A program made the translations under genes and the position numbers. 64,000 nt of DNA, taken from Gossypium raimondii (lineage: Eukaryota > Streptophyta > Magnoliopsida > Malvales > Malvaceae). Location of the stretch: positions 2,170,001 through 2,234,000 of the forward strand of contig NC_068569.1 in assembly GCF_025698545.1 (NCBI RefSeq), given 5' to 3'. The notes below the pieces were generated by a model that ran no database searches, had not been told where the DNA came from, and saw nothing but the letters and a program-made list of their open reading frames with translations. This document shows, in pieces, positions 1-16,175 of the stretch (position 1 is the stretch's first letter; each line of letters starts with the position of its first letter).

Positions 1-28
1 CATTTAATTTCCTTGTTTCTTTTGGTAG

Positions 29-4524
<4,496 letters not shown>

Positions 4525-6318
4525 TTGTACTTTGAAAGCTTTACATATAACCTATTCTTGAGAAGGGTGGTGGGTTTTATATTAGTTCATATAAAATCCT
4601 ATGTACCATGACAATTGTATTCAGATCTCATTACTTTATTTATTTGGACAGTTTTGATTTTAATTATGTATTTAGCTATGAATTTATTAATACCTGCAGC
4701 AAGGCCTAATTAACTAATTTATTTACCTATTTAAAACACTAATCGCTTTCAGCTGCTGAAGGATTGTCATGAAATATTATTAATTCACTTCTTTACTCCA
4801 AACCTTAATATTCATGTTAATATCGACTCATATTTAAACTATGTAATTGAATCAATTAGGTACTAAGTTGATAAATTATTAAAATGTACTATATATATAG
4901 AAGCTATATTTTGTGGGAGCATTTTTGTTTTTAGATTTTTATAAGAAATAAATAGAAACTCAATTATGATAAGAGTTGCTAATTTTAAACATTTCAATTA
5001 AATTATCATAATTTTTACATTATTTTTAACAAATAAATTTTTTCAATTACATTGTGAGTGTCATAATACAATATATATTTTATGTCTTGACATTTTTAAG
5101 ATGGAGGTCTTTAATCTTTGAATATTTAAAATCGAGTTTAATGTATGAATTTTTGATTCTAATATGTTTGTACGGCATATATATTTGTATTTCTACGAAT
5201 TATGTTTATAACAATAAAACAAGTCGAATAAATATATTTGAACAAAAAGTCAACAAAACAACAGGAAGTGAATAGTCAGAAATCTGGTGGCGTTCCACCC
5301 AAAATGGAAAGTGGGATGGAATGATAAATCCACTTGTTGGTTAAAAATTGAAGCTAATTGATGAATAATTAAGTGGAATGGAATGATCAAAATTCACCCA
5401 ACCTAACATGGTTGGAGCCTAATCAATTCCCCATTTTGCTATTAATTAATAATACATTATTATTCATCTATTTCCCAGTTGTACACTTATACTGCTCATT
5501 GAATTATCTTGCCCGCTTTATTTAATCCTGTATTTATTTAAAAGTATTTTTATTCATGTTGTTTGGTTTAAGTTAGACGAATTAATAATATTCATAAATA
5601 ATAAAGCAAACAATAAATAAGTACGTACCTTTTTATATATAAAATAAAAAATTTACACAATAAATTTTTTAGATTACACAAGGAGGGTTATATATATATA
5701 TATATTATAGGGTGTAGTAAAAAATAAAAAAATATTTAGATAAAAAATGAGTATTTGGTACACTAGTAGCGTACTTTGTTTATTTCACAAGTAATCTTAA
5801 AAAGTTGGCATGTGTTAATTTTTTTAAAAATATCTATTTTTTAATATTAGACTATATGCCTATAGGACACTTGTTAACCCCTTAGCCCTATTTGTGGGGT
5901 TTAAAAATTTCATTTGCAGTGCACTAAATATTTTTTCCTTATGTAAATTAATTTGACACTTGTCACACGCTCAATCTATTTGTGGAGTACTATAAAAAAC
6001 TTCATTGATAGTATATCAAATAATATAAACATATAAAAAGAAGGGTTAATATTTGACACACTAGTAATATATCTTTTTAATTCTGCAAGCAGTTTTAAAA
6101 AATTGTCATGTGTTCTTTTTTGAGTGTTTTCTTAATATTTTATCATATTTCTTTTGGGCACGTGTCAATCCCTTAACCTTACTTGTGGAGTCTAAAAACT
6201 TAATTGTGTACCGAATCTTTTCCTTAAAACAAATACACAAAACTATATTATTAATATTATAAATTATATAAAATTCAACAGTTCGAAATGATTTATTATA
6301 CCAGTGCTATAAATGAAC

Positions 6319-6349
<31 letters not shown>

Positions 6350-7302
6350 AAATATGAGTAAATTAAATAAACTTTGTTTATGCCGAATTCATTTAATAAA
6401 AAAAACTCAAAAGTTTTGTACATATACACATACCAAATTGGTAATAAATTATTACTCATTCAACTCTACGGGAACAAAACCATAAATCGATAAATCTATT
6501 AAAACTTTGATGTTATAAATCGATAAATCGATATAAAAATGATGGCAAAGAAAAGTAAAGGTAAAAGATACGTATGACTTACCATATGATTTTAAGAAAA
6601 TTGGCTTCCTCGTTTCGGGTTTAAAATATATTTTATAATTTTTTAAATAAAATTATTTATGTTCTTGTTATATTGCTATTTAATTTATTTTCAAAATAAT
6701 AAAAATTTAATAACATATAAATTAAATGTATTTGCATAACCAAATGTAAAAGAGAAGACAAAAACAAAAACAAAATATAATTATCATTGATATTAATTTT
6801 ATAAAATAAACTTACAACCAAAGATGCCAAGATCTTAGGCTCACTCTTTGTAAACCATATATTTTGGTCTAGATTTAAATAAATTTTGGTTTCGCTATAA
6901 TTATTTACAAGTATTTTTATAATTATAATTGTGATTATACGGGTAACATTTAAAAGAAAATCTTTATATATATATTAAATGAAAAATACATTATGTTTAA
7001 TGAGCTAGTAATATTGTAGTGTATTTTTTTATCAGACATAATTAAAATTTTTTGTTAACGGGTAACCACAAATCTCGAATAAAATAAATTCGAAAACCAA
7101 ATTTAATTATTCTAAGAAGGAACAAATAAAGAAGTTGACTTGCTGTAGAATGGATATTTTAATATCTCCAAAAAGGATATTAATGGAGGATATATAATAT
7201 TGTTGAATGAAATGAAGTGGGTGGGCTGTGGTGTGAACCATTTTCAGTTTTGTCTATTAGTATAAGCATGAAAGAGATGGACGTAACTTGGTTCTTATTC
7301 TC
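4525..7302. other. AT-rich spacer between ArgRS and the GH17 cluster
   Basis: No credible gene is seen. The stretch is strongly AT-rich with homopolymers and TA microsatellites (about 5692-5705 and 6319-6342). It is duplicated almost end to end at 20172-22943, which shows that it belongs to the segmental duplication. Short ORFs here are not conserved in frame between the two copies. Confidence 0.8.
5746..6232 (+). repeat. Imperfect direct repeats in the spacer
   Basis: Two diverged units share the same order of words: a 'gacacactagta'-like start, then 'cttaaaaa..tgtcatgtgtt', then 'gacacttgt..aa.ccctta', then 'tttgtggag'. The units start near 5746 and near 6054, with a partial third near 5950. 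The same arrangement recurs in the duplicated spacer around 21345-21800. Origin unknown. Confidence 0.55.
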
Positions 7303-7309
7303 TATAAGA
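7303..7309 (+). promoter_or_regulatory. TATA-like box of the orphan B-type GH17 first exon
   Basis: TATAAGA lies about 57 bases before the ATG at 7366. The same box occurs at 22944-22950 before GH17-B. Assigned by position and conservation only. Confidence 0.55.
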
Positions 7310-7365
7310 AGCAGCTTGGAATCAGATATTTTGGCATTAATTACTAAAAAAATCTTTAATGAAGA

Positions 7366-7420
7366 ATGGCTTCAACATTCAAGCTCGTCTTTGCTGTTCC
7401 TTTGTTGCTCCAGCTTTTAG
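7366..7420 (+). pseudogene. Orphan B-type GH17 signal-peptide exon
   Basis: The 55 bases encode MASTFKLVFAVPLLLQLL plus one base and end in a GT donor. They match the first exon of GH17-B at 23005-23059, with its promoter. Its own catalytic exon is missing: 300 bases downstream the sequence switches to D-type promoter sequence of GH17-A. The donor phase matches the acceptor at 14197, so it could in principle serve as an alternative first exon of GH17-A. Otherwise it is a relic of the exchange that made A. Confidence 0.75.
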
Positions 7421-7787
7421 GTATCTTCTTCTTCTCTACATTATGTGTTGTATTGCTTCTGCAATTAATAATATTAATTAAAACAATGAAGAATGGCTTT
7501 GCTATTCATCTCGGCTTAAGCCTTTGTGTGTGTATATATATATCAGGCTTTAATCTCTGATTTTGAGTCTGCTTGTTTTGTGCTTCATTCTTTTTCTTGT
7601 AGTTAATAGGAAGGTTTAATGGTAGTGACAGATGGTAGCATTGCTGTTACGAAATTTTACTCAAAAACAATCAGAAGAGTGTAAGGTTGGTACACTTGGG
7701 TGTACTATTGATATCAACAATTTAATGTTATACAATTGTGTGGGGGAGAGTTGTGAGGTACCAAAGACGGCATCGACTTTGGTCTTT

Positions 7788-7823
7788 GGTCAATGTTTTA
7801 TGTGACCATTGGTCACTATAAAA
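7788..7823 (+). promoter_or_regulatory. GH17-A core promoter: W-box-like site and TATA box
   Basis: TATAAAA at 7817-7823 lies about 67 bases before the ATG. GGTCAA at 7788-7793 is the complement of a W-box core (TTGACC), which in plants binds WRKY factors. The same arrangement precedes GH17-D. The W-box role is inference. Confidence 0.5.
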
Positions 7824-7889
7824 AGAAGCTTGGATGCCAGTTAGTGTAAAGGAAAGAGCAACATTATTTGGCATCAAATTTTAAAACCG

Positions 7890-10800
7890 ATGGCTTCAAG
7901 ATTTAAGCTTGTTTTTGCACTCTCTTTGTTGCTTCTTCTGTTAGGTATTCTCATATTTTCTTCTCTCTTTTTTTTTTCATAGTATTTATTTCTCAATTGA
8001 TCAATATATTAACTTCATGTTCAAGATTTTGATTTTATGTAATATTTGTGCTTAATTCTTTTGTTGATATGACCTCTATCTAAAAATTTTATTAGATCCT
8101 GTCTCTCTTTTGCTTAATTTTAGGAGCAAAATTTGATTAAGTGGAAAGAGTCAAAGAATAAAGACTGAACCATTTTAGAGTCAATGAACCTAACTCTTCT
8201 ACTTTTCTGTAACACCCTTTACCCGTATTCGACACCGGAATAGTCTACGAGGCATTACTAGAACACATACACTTACAAACATGTTAAACTGAGTTATAAA
8301 ATTTCATTCAAATTTAAACTCTTCAGATTTTAACATGCTTTTATAAATCTTCACATTATAACTTCAAAATACTATATTTGTAACAAATAGGGCTTCTGAG
8401 ACCCAATACATACTTATGTAATCCAATACTTCATTTTCATTTCATTTAATTCACGATTCTCATGTTTACGATTCAATTCAATTTCTTAATACAATATTGT
8501 AACACCCCTTACCCGTATTCGACACCGAAATAGGGTACGAGGCATTACCAGAGTTTACTAATTAATTTTCAGACATTTAATTTTTATCTAGCATTCATAT
8601 TTATAACCCATCAAAATCAAAACATTAATGAGCTAATGTTAACCAATTTAACTTGTACATGCCATTATAACCAGAATCAAATCATCCAAAATTACCGATA
8701 GAACCAATGGATAATGTGATATATCTCCAACAAGCTTCCAATCCAATCGAGCTTCCGATAATTATTTCAAAACATCTAATAATTATACATATTACCAATA
8801 ATAATTCAATTCCAATAATAAAACACACATATATGTATATAATATTCATTACCAAATAGCATTCACTTCAATTAAAATTATACAAAATATAGTTCATATG
8901 AATTTAACCGCTAAATTGCGTAAATACTAAAATTGTGGTTATTTTGAAAAATTTATATTTTCTCAATTTTCACCCAATCATAATCTAAATTAATATTTCA
9001 TTCAATGTACTAATTTAAATAATAAAACAACTCATTTCATATAATTTGGTCACTTTTTGACATTTTTTACAAATTTACCCTTAAAGTTTCACATTTGTTC
9101 AATTTAGTCTCTGAACCTAAAACATGTAAATTGGTCATTTCTAATGAAAACTCATGCTAGTTGAATAATCATATATTTTCCTCCTCCTCCTCTCCATTCC
9201 ACATCCTTAATGTATATAACATGCTTATAGGTAACATTATCTATAATTTCACCATTTACTTATATATTCATTCAAAGCTGTGCACTTGAGTCGTAGTCAC
9301 AAAATTATTTATATCTTGAGCTACAGAACTCAAAATTAAGATCCGTTAATTTTATCTGAAACTAGACTCACATATCTTCTTACCATAAAATTTTTCGAAT
9401 TTTTGGTTTGGCAAATAAGTACATTTTATTCTTTAAAGTCATCCCTATTCTGCTGTCTGACAGTTCCGACCCTTCTTTACTAAAAATTAATTATCTCATC
9501 GTACAGAATTAGAATGATGTTACCATTTATTTCTATTGAAAATAGACTTATTAAGGATTTAAACATATAAATTTAAGCCTCTAATTAATTTTCTCCAATT
9601 TTGATGATTTTCCAAAGTCAGTACAGGGAACCCGAAATCATTCTGACCTTGTCTCACAAAATCTATTATATCTTATAATCTAAAATTCCATTGCTTACAC
9701 TGTTTCTTCTATGAGAAACTAGACTCAATAAGTTTTAATTTAATATTTTTTCACCCTCTAATTCAATTTATACAATTTTTGATAGATTTTCAAAATCAGA
9801 CTACTGCTGCTGTCTCAAAACTGTTTTAGTGTAAAATGTTGATAACTAAATTTATAACACTTTCCTTTCCTTTCTCTTCAATATTTTCCATCACTTTCTC
9901 TTATTTCCTTTAATAACATAACAAGAATATAGAACCTTATATAATGAAACTCTTCCTTAACATTAATTTTCTACTTTTCAATAATATCAAACTCAAAAGT
10001 ATATAAAAATCTTGATGTTCTTACCTTATGCCATTGATTTCAATCTTTAACTTGAATTTTCTCCCTCCTCTAGCTTCTATTTCTTGAATCTAACTTGATA
10101 TTCTAGCTCCCCATAGTCTCCCTGTTATCTTTCTCTCTTGATGGATATGGAAATTCTTTTAATTTCTAAGTGAAAATGGTGAATTTTTGGTAAAAGGACC
10201 AAATTGTAAAGAAAAGAAAGTTTCTCTCTTTCTTTTCTCTTCATACGTTAGTTGCATGGGGAAAAAGATGATTCTTCATCTTTTCTTCCATATATATATA
10301 TACTAAACAAATTACTAATAAAATAATAAAATATCATTTAAAATCTAATTAAAATATTAATTAATAAACTAATATTTATTTATTTAATCTAAAATATCTC
10401 CAACATATCATTATTTTCTAGATTTCTCTTTCTTCTAATTGACCATTTTTCCCTTTAGATCTTTTAAAATTCCATCCTTGAGTCATCACTTAATTCGGTA
10501 AAATTATAATTTAGTCCCTCATGATTCTTCATCTATTCAATTTGGTCCCAATTCATCCATTTTCCTTAGTTTCTAGATTATTCTACCCTTAAAATATTTA
10601 AAATATTGGTCCTTCAAATTTTTCATATTTACACTTTAACCCCTAAACTTTTGAGTATTTACTCTTGGGTAACAAAACTTTTCCCACTTTTGCAATTTAA
10701 TCTTTTCTTGAATTAATACGTCATAATATATTTCCCAATGTTGACATAAATCAATTACCCTTTTATCACTTTATTTCCTTATTTTTCCATATCAGGGATA

Positions 10801-13800
10801 TTATCTTACTTTCTCACTGTAGAAATTTTCGGGATATTACAATTTCATAGCTAGTTAACCCTTCTAGCTTCTAGAATTCAAAATCTAAATTTTATACAAA
10901 TAGGTTCTTTCCTTAATTAATCACTAAATCGATAAAATTTTCATATCAGTATTTTCATGCAACCTTCCTATCATAATGCAACCCATGTCATAATTTTAAA
11001 ATAATTTTTTTCATCGGATTTGTGGTTCTGAAACCACTGTTCCAACTAGACCTAAAATCGGGCTGTTACAAATATACATTTCAATACTACAATAATTCAT
11101 TTAATTCAAATCATATCATTTGCAATTTCCATTTAATTCACGTACAGTTCAATTTCATTAAGTTCAATACTAATACATATTTATCGTTTAACGTCCCCTT
11201 TTTGCGTCATTTTACACTTCAAGCATGAACTTAGTATTTCGTTTCATTCACTCCCGTTTCCTATGCATATCACACAAGATATAAACATTACACTCAACCA
11301 TAGTCGCAAGCTAATCTTCTTGAAGACTAACCACATGACAAACCATTTTAATAAAGATTACAAACTTTAAACCTTACCACCCTTTTATGATCACAATCAA
11401 ATTTCCATCTAGACATTTACCATCACATTGCATAATTTTATAAATTTAATGTGGCATAATCTAGCCACAACTTGGCCAAAGCCTAAGCATACACACCAAA
11501 CATACTAGCCAAATTAATAAACATATAGTATAAGCATTATAAGCATCATTTCTATTTCAGCATCTATCAATTATAATCGAGCATATGACCAATTATACTC
11601 AAATCATTCATATATTTCCCAATTTTCCTCCTCCTCCTCTCCATTCCACATCCTTAGTGTGTATAACACACTTAAACAACATTAACTATAATTTTCACTA
11701 TTCACTCACATGTATATTCAAAGCTATTTATCCGAGTCAGAGTCACTAAATTATTTTTATCTAGAGCTACAGAGCTCTAAATTAAGATCCGTTAATTTTC
11801 CCTAAAACTAGACTCACATATCTTCTTACCATAAAATTTTTAGAATTTTTGGTTTAGTAAAATAGTACAGTTTATTATTTAAAGTTTCCCTATTTTACTG
11901 CTTGACAGTTTTGATCTCTCTTCACTAAAAATTAATTATCTCATTGTATAGAATGTGAATATTATTCTTGCTTGTTTCTCTTGAAAATAGACTCACTGAG
12001 GATTCTAAACATATAAATTTTATCCTGTAATTATTTTTGTACAATTTTAAAAATTTTCCAAAATCAGAACAGGGATTCTAAACTCATTCTGACTCTGTTT
12101 AACTAAACTTCAAATATATCAAAATATATAACTCTTTTGCTTTCTCTGTTTATTTTATGTGAAAATAGACTCATTCAGCTTTGGTTTCATATATTATTCA
12201 GCCTCTAATTCAATTTCCACCATTTTTATGATTTTTAAAATTCACGCAACTTTTGCTGTCTAAACTGTTTTGTTAATAAATGTACTCTTTCATAATTTCA
12301 CTTTTTCACTTTCAATCACAATTCAATTCAAAATTCACTTTTTCATTTCTAAGTCGATATTCAATTCAATTCCATATCTATATTCATTATTCAATTACAC
12401 TTAGTTAATTTCCCGATAAACACTTTGGAACAATAACAATAGATACTCGGTGAATTCAGTACATAGCAACCACCTTATTAATCAATGATGTTCGGTTCAC
12501 ATAATAGCCTGCACATAGTACTACACATGTGACCATTACCATCCGATACATGTAGTAGCCTGCATATAGTACTACACTCGTGATCGAAACTATCCGGTAC
12601 GCATAGTAGCCTGCATATAGTACTACACATGCGACCCATCATTCCGGTACACGTAGTAGCCTGCTAGTACGACACACGTGACCATCGCTTTCACTTTTAC
12701 ATAGTGGCCTACACACAGTTTGTGTCACACATGTGATCATTTTTGTCACTTCATTCGTATCCCTTTTTATTCCGGAGGTTCATTCGGGAATTTCTCTTTT
12801 TCTCACCTTTCTTTTTATCAATCAATTTCAATTTCTCGTCTTTCTTAATTTATAAAAATACATTTTGCTTATATAACATTCACACTATTCATTCCAGTCA
12901 AAAAATCATACTTTGGAAAAATTACGTTTTGCCCCTAAACTTTTGCATATTTTCACTTTTGCCCCAAAGCTTGGAAATTAAACATCATCCCTTATTCTTA
13001 TGTTTTATAACATGCTGAACATTTTTACCTTCTATGGTAACATCAAATTCCCACTCTAACACTTACTTATGAACATTAGGTATTTTTACCGATTATGTCG
13101 TTTAACTCGTTTTCACTTAAAATCGCCTAGCAAAGGTTGTTTAACATAATTTCAAACTTCATATTTTACCATAAAACATCAAAATAAACACATTTCACTT
13201 ATGAGTATTTTTCCAAATATGAACCCTAACATGAATTAATGGTAGAATAAACTAAATTGAGCTACGGGGACTATAAACATAAAAAAAATTAAAAACGGGG
13301 TTAGAACGGACTTACAATCGAGCTTGGAAGCTTGAAAACCCTAACCATGGCTTCCCCCTTGCTAAATTCGGCCTTATGGAGAAGATGGACAAAAATTGGC
13401 TTTTAATTTTGTTTTTAATTCGTTTTAATAACTAAATGACCAAAATGCCCTTAATGAAAAACTTTAGAAACATGCCTAACCATGTTTATTTTTTTCCACC
13501 AACTTAACCAATGGTCTAATTCCCTATAAAGACCTCCAATTTAAAATTTCATAACAATCGGACACCTCTAACATATAGAACACAACTTTTGCAGTGCCCA
13601 AACGTCAAAATTTTTGAAGGAAATTTTTACGAAATCATTTTGTGAAATCGTAGACCATAAAAATATAATAAAAATAAATTTTTTCTCGTCAAATTTGTTG
13701 TCCCGAAACCACTATTCCGACTGGCCCCAAATTTGGGCTGTTACATTTTCTACATACGCCACACAAATAAACAAAACAATATAATATTGGGAGGTCATTG

Positions 13801-16175
13801 GTCAATCATCAATGTGCCTTAAAGGAGGAGGATATTTTGGCAGTAGCTATTGGATTTCATAAACAATGGCCGTCCATGGCTTCAGATTCAAGCTTTTAGC
13901 CATCTTTTCTTCTTTTCATATTTGCTTAGACCATTGTATTTTCCAAGCTTTTAATATCTGATTTTGAGAAAACAATCTCAGCTCTTCCGAGTACTCTGCT
14001 TGTGTTGTGTGCTTTCATTCTTTTCCCTCTTTCTTATAATAACAGATGGGATATATGTAAATTTTCAAAATGTCTGAATCGTTTCATTTATCAGATATCT
14101 CAATATATATATATATATATATTATTTAAATTCGTATTAATATTTGTAGAATATCTGAATTTAAATCAAATATCAAAGTTCAATTTCGATGGGCAGATTT
14201 TTGTTGGGGAAACAAAGTTGGAGTTGACTATGGAATGGATGCTGATTATCTTCCATCCCCTGAAAAAGTAGCACAATTGGTTCGAAATCACAACATTCAG
14301 TACCTTAGGATTTATAATTACAGACCCGAAGTGTTGCGGGCGTTTTCAAACACCGGTATTGAACTTATGGTGGGAGTTCCTAATGCAGACTTATCACAAT
14401 TCCAGTCCCAACCATATGTAGATTCCTGGCTGAGGACTAGCATCCTCCCGTACCGCGAAGCCACAAAGATCACCCACATCACCGTAGGTGTTGAAGTGAC
14501 TAATAGCCCAGATAATGCCGCCAACTTGGTTGTGCGCGCCATGAGAAATGTCGTCTCTGCATTGAAATCGGCCAACCTGCAAGGTAAAATCAAGGTTTCA
14601 ACTCCACTCTCCTTCGGGGTTTTATCCAAATCCTACCCACCTTCCGAAGGGGCATTTAACAGTGGCTATGAATATGTCTTGAGACCTTTGTTGGACTTCC
14701 TAGAAGAGAACCAATCACCTTTTATGGTCAATTTATATCCTTTTTACGCTATTGAAGATTCTTCTTTGGATGCTGTTCTGTTTAAGTCACCCTCTCCCAT
14801 TTTCGTAGATCAGAATACCGGTCTTAGTTACAAGAACATTTTTGATGCTCAGCTAGACGCTGTTTTTTACGCCATTGCCAATCTGAATTTCAGAACAACT
14901 AGGAACACATTTGATGCTCAGCCAGATACTGTTCATTTTACCTTGGCCGATACTGATTTGATAATAAGTGACATTATTGCTGCGGAAACCGGCTGGCCTA
15001 CACGTGGTTCTAGGCGACCACATGCAAGTACTCACAATGCCAAGACTTATAACTATTCTGCTAGTCTTGACAGTGTAGACGACTACGCTAACATTGACAA
15101 TGCCCAGACTTACAACACCAACTTAATTAGTCATGTTATGGGTGGCTCCGGGACGCCTGCTAGGCCTGGTGCAAACCTAGATGTGTACATTTTCTCCTTG
15201 TTTAATGAGAACCTGAAGCAAGGACCGGAAACAGAGAGAAACTTTGGTTTATTTTATCCCGACATGACGAGTGTTTATAACCTGGTCTTCCCTGGAAAAG
15301 GAACCGGAAGAAGCTGGTGCGTTGCTTCTAGACAGGCTTCAAATTCGGCTTTACAGAATGCGCTAGATTGGGCTTGTGGTCCGGGAAAGGCGGATTGCTC
15401 CGCCCTTCAGCCTGACCAGCAATGTTTTGAACCAAATAATCTAGTTTCTCATGCCTCTTTTGCATTCAACAATTACTACCAGAAAAACGGGCTCACTGAT
15501 CAAGCATGCCGTTTTGGAGGAACTGGGATCGTAGTCTATAACGACCCTAGTAAGTCAATTACTTTATGCAGAATTTGATCACAATATTGCATGATATCTC
15601 AACTCTAAAAATCTAAAAAACTATTTTCCATTATTTGTGCAGGCTATGGTAATTGCATCTATAATGGTAAGTACAGATTCTTAAACATCTCATGTACCAT
15701 ACCTATTTTTCTTTTGCCCCCCCACTTTCTATTTTTGCATATTTGATATCATTAGAGAAACTGGGATTTTTTTATTTTCACAGTAAAAAGTAGGGATCCG
15801 AATGGAAGAACTTGGTGCGTTGCTACTAGTCAGGCTTCTAGGTCGAATTTACAGAATGCATTAGATTGGGCATGCGGTCCTGGAAAAGCTGATTGTTCGG
15901 AAATTCAGCCTAACCAGAGATGTTTTCAGCCTGATACTCTACTTGCTCATGCCTCTTTCGCCTTCAACAATTACTACCGGAAAAATGGTGCTACAGATGC
16001 TTCCTGCAGTTTCCGTGGAAATGCAATCAAAGTTGATCGGGATCCTAGTAAGTCTCTTGTTTGACCCTTCCATTTAACTCATCTGATTTTCCAAACTGCA
16101 AACAGTTATATATCTATCTAATTTATTTGTGCAGGCTATGGTAATTGCATCTATCACTGTAAGTACAAATTCTGA
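7890..16175 (+). CDS. GH17-A: secreted glucan endo-1,3-beta-glucosidase-like protein with two X8 domains (chimeric)
   Basis: Family role: hydrolysis of beta-1,3-glucan (callose) in the apoplast. Exons 7890-7944, 14197-15549, 15643-15666, 15784-16047 and 16135-16175 give 578 aa, all introns phase-consistent. Exon 1 encodes a hydrophobic signal peptide. The GH17 barrel begins VGVDYGMDAD (residue 26). The acid/base region reads VGVEV (Glu118; Asn replaced by Val) and the nucleophile region AAETGWPTRG (Glu282). Residues 232-254 and 255-277 are a tandem duplication. Two X8/CBM43 modules follow (about 390-477 and 485-570), with the usual six Cys in the first. There is no C-terminal GPI signal. The 5' two thirds match GH17-D and the rest matches GH17-B. 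Substitutions at conserved places (VVRAMRN, AAETGW) suggest relaxed constraint. Intron 1 holds nested LTR elements. If the third intron-proximal donor at 15550 is not used, translation stops at 15578 and the last X8 Cys is lost. Confidence 0.85.
8498..11070. mobile_element. LTR-type insertion (inner, nested, probably a solo LTR)
   Basis: The element starts TGTAACACCCC at 8498, ends GGGCTGTTACA at 11070, and is flanked by AATAT at 8493-8497 and 11071-11075. It lies inside the outer element. Its interior is related to the outer one: for example, the run of CTCC near 9180 and the following 400 bases are mirrored at 11625-12010. No gag or pol reading frame is visible. Confidence 0.82.
12491..12740 (+). 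repeat. About 50-bp tandem repeats inside the outer LTR element
   Basis: Four to five units start near 12491, 12541, 12593, 12642 and, weakly, 12690. Each contains a 'GTAGCCTGC' word followed by 'TAGTACTACAC' and 'GTGA(C/T)C'. Such arrays are common in the U3 part of plant LTRs; the function here is unknown. Confidence 0.75.
13866..13899 (+). pseudogene. Relict GH17 first-exon fragment inside GH17-A intron 1
   Basis: An ATG followed by a shortened signal-exon-like sequence (MAVHGFRFKLL) sits after promoter-like sequence about 330 bases before exon 2. Equivalent fragments occur at 34536-34571 (D) and 30918-30942 (C). The hydrophobic core is truncated and no GT donor follows directly, so it is probably an ancient decayed copy of exon 1. 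Confidence 0.55.
14835..14972 (+). repeat. In-frame 69-bp tandem duplication within the GH17-A coding exon
   Basis: Positions 14835-14903 and 14904-14972 encode diverged 23-residue copies beginning NIFDAQLDAV and NTFDAQPDTV. GH17-D has the same duplication at 35508-35576 and 35577-35645. GH17-B and GH17-C have a single copy, so it arose in the A/D lineage. Confidence 0.88.

Larger units (their letters stand above)
8208..13745. mobile_element. LTR-type insertion (outer, probably a solo LTR) in GH17-A intron 1
   Basis: The element starts TGTAACACCC and ends GGGCTGTTACA, giving TG...CA ends inside a 7-bp inverted terminal motif. It is flanked by the 5-bp target duplication TTTTC at 8203-8207 and 13746-13750. 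The paralogous intron of GH17-C (around 30801-30820) is an empty site with one TTTTC. Without the nested insert it is about 2.96 kb, has no coding capacity and resembles the inner element along its length, so I read it as a long solo LTR or a non-autonomous element. Confidence 0.85.

Noticed and set aside
10820-10841. Possible third LTR terminus (CGGGATATTACA) inside the inner element
   Set aside because: No matching start with a shared 5-bp flank was found; the pair 8498/11070 with AATAT explains the insertion better.
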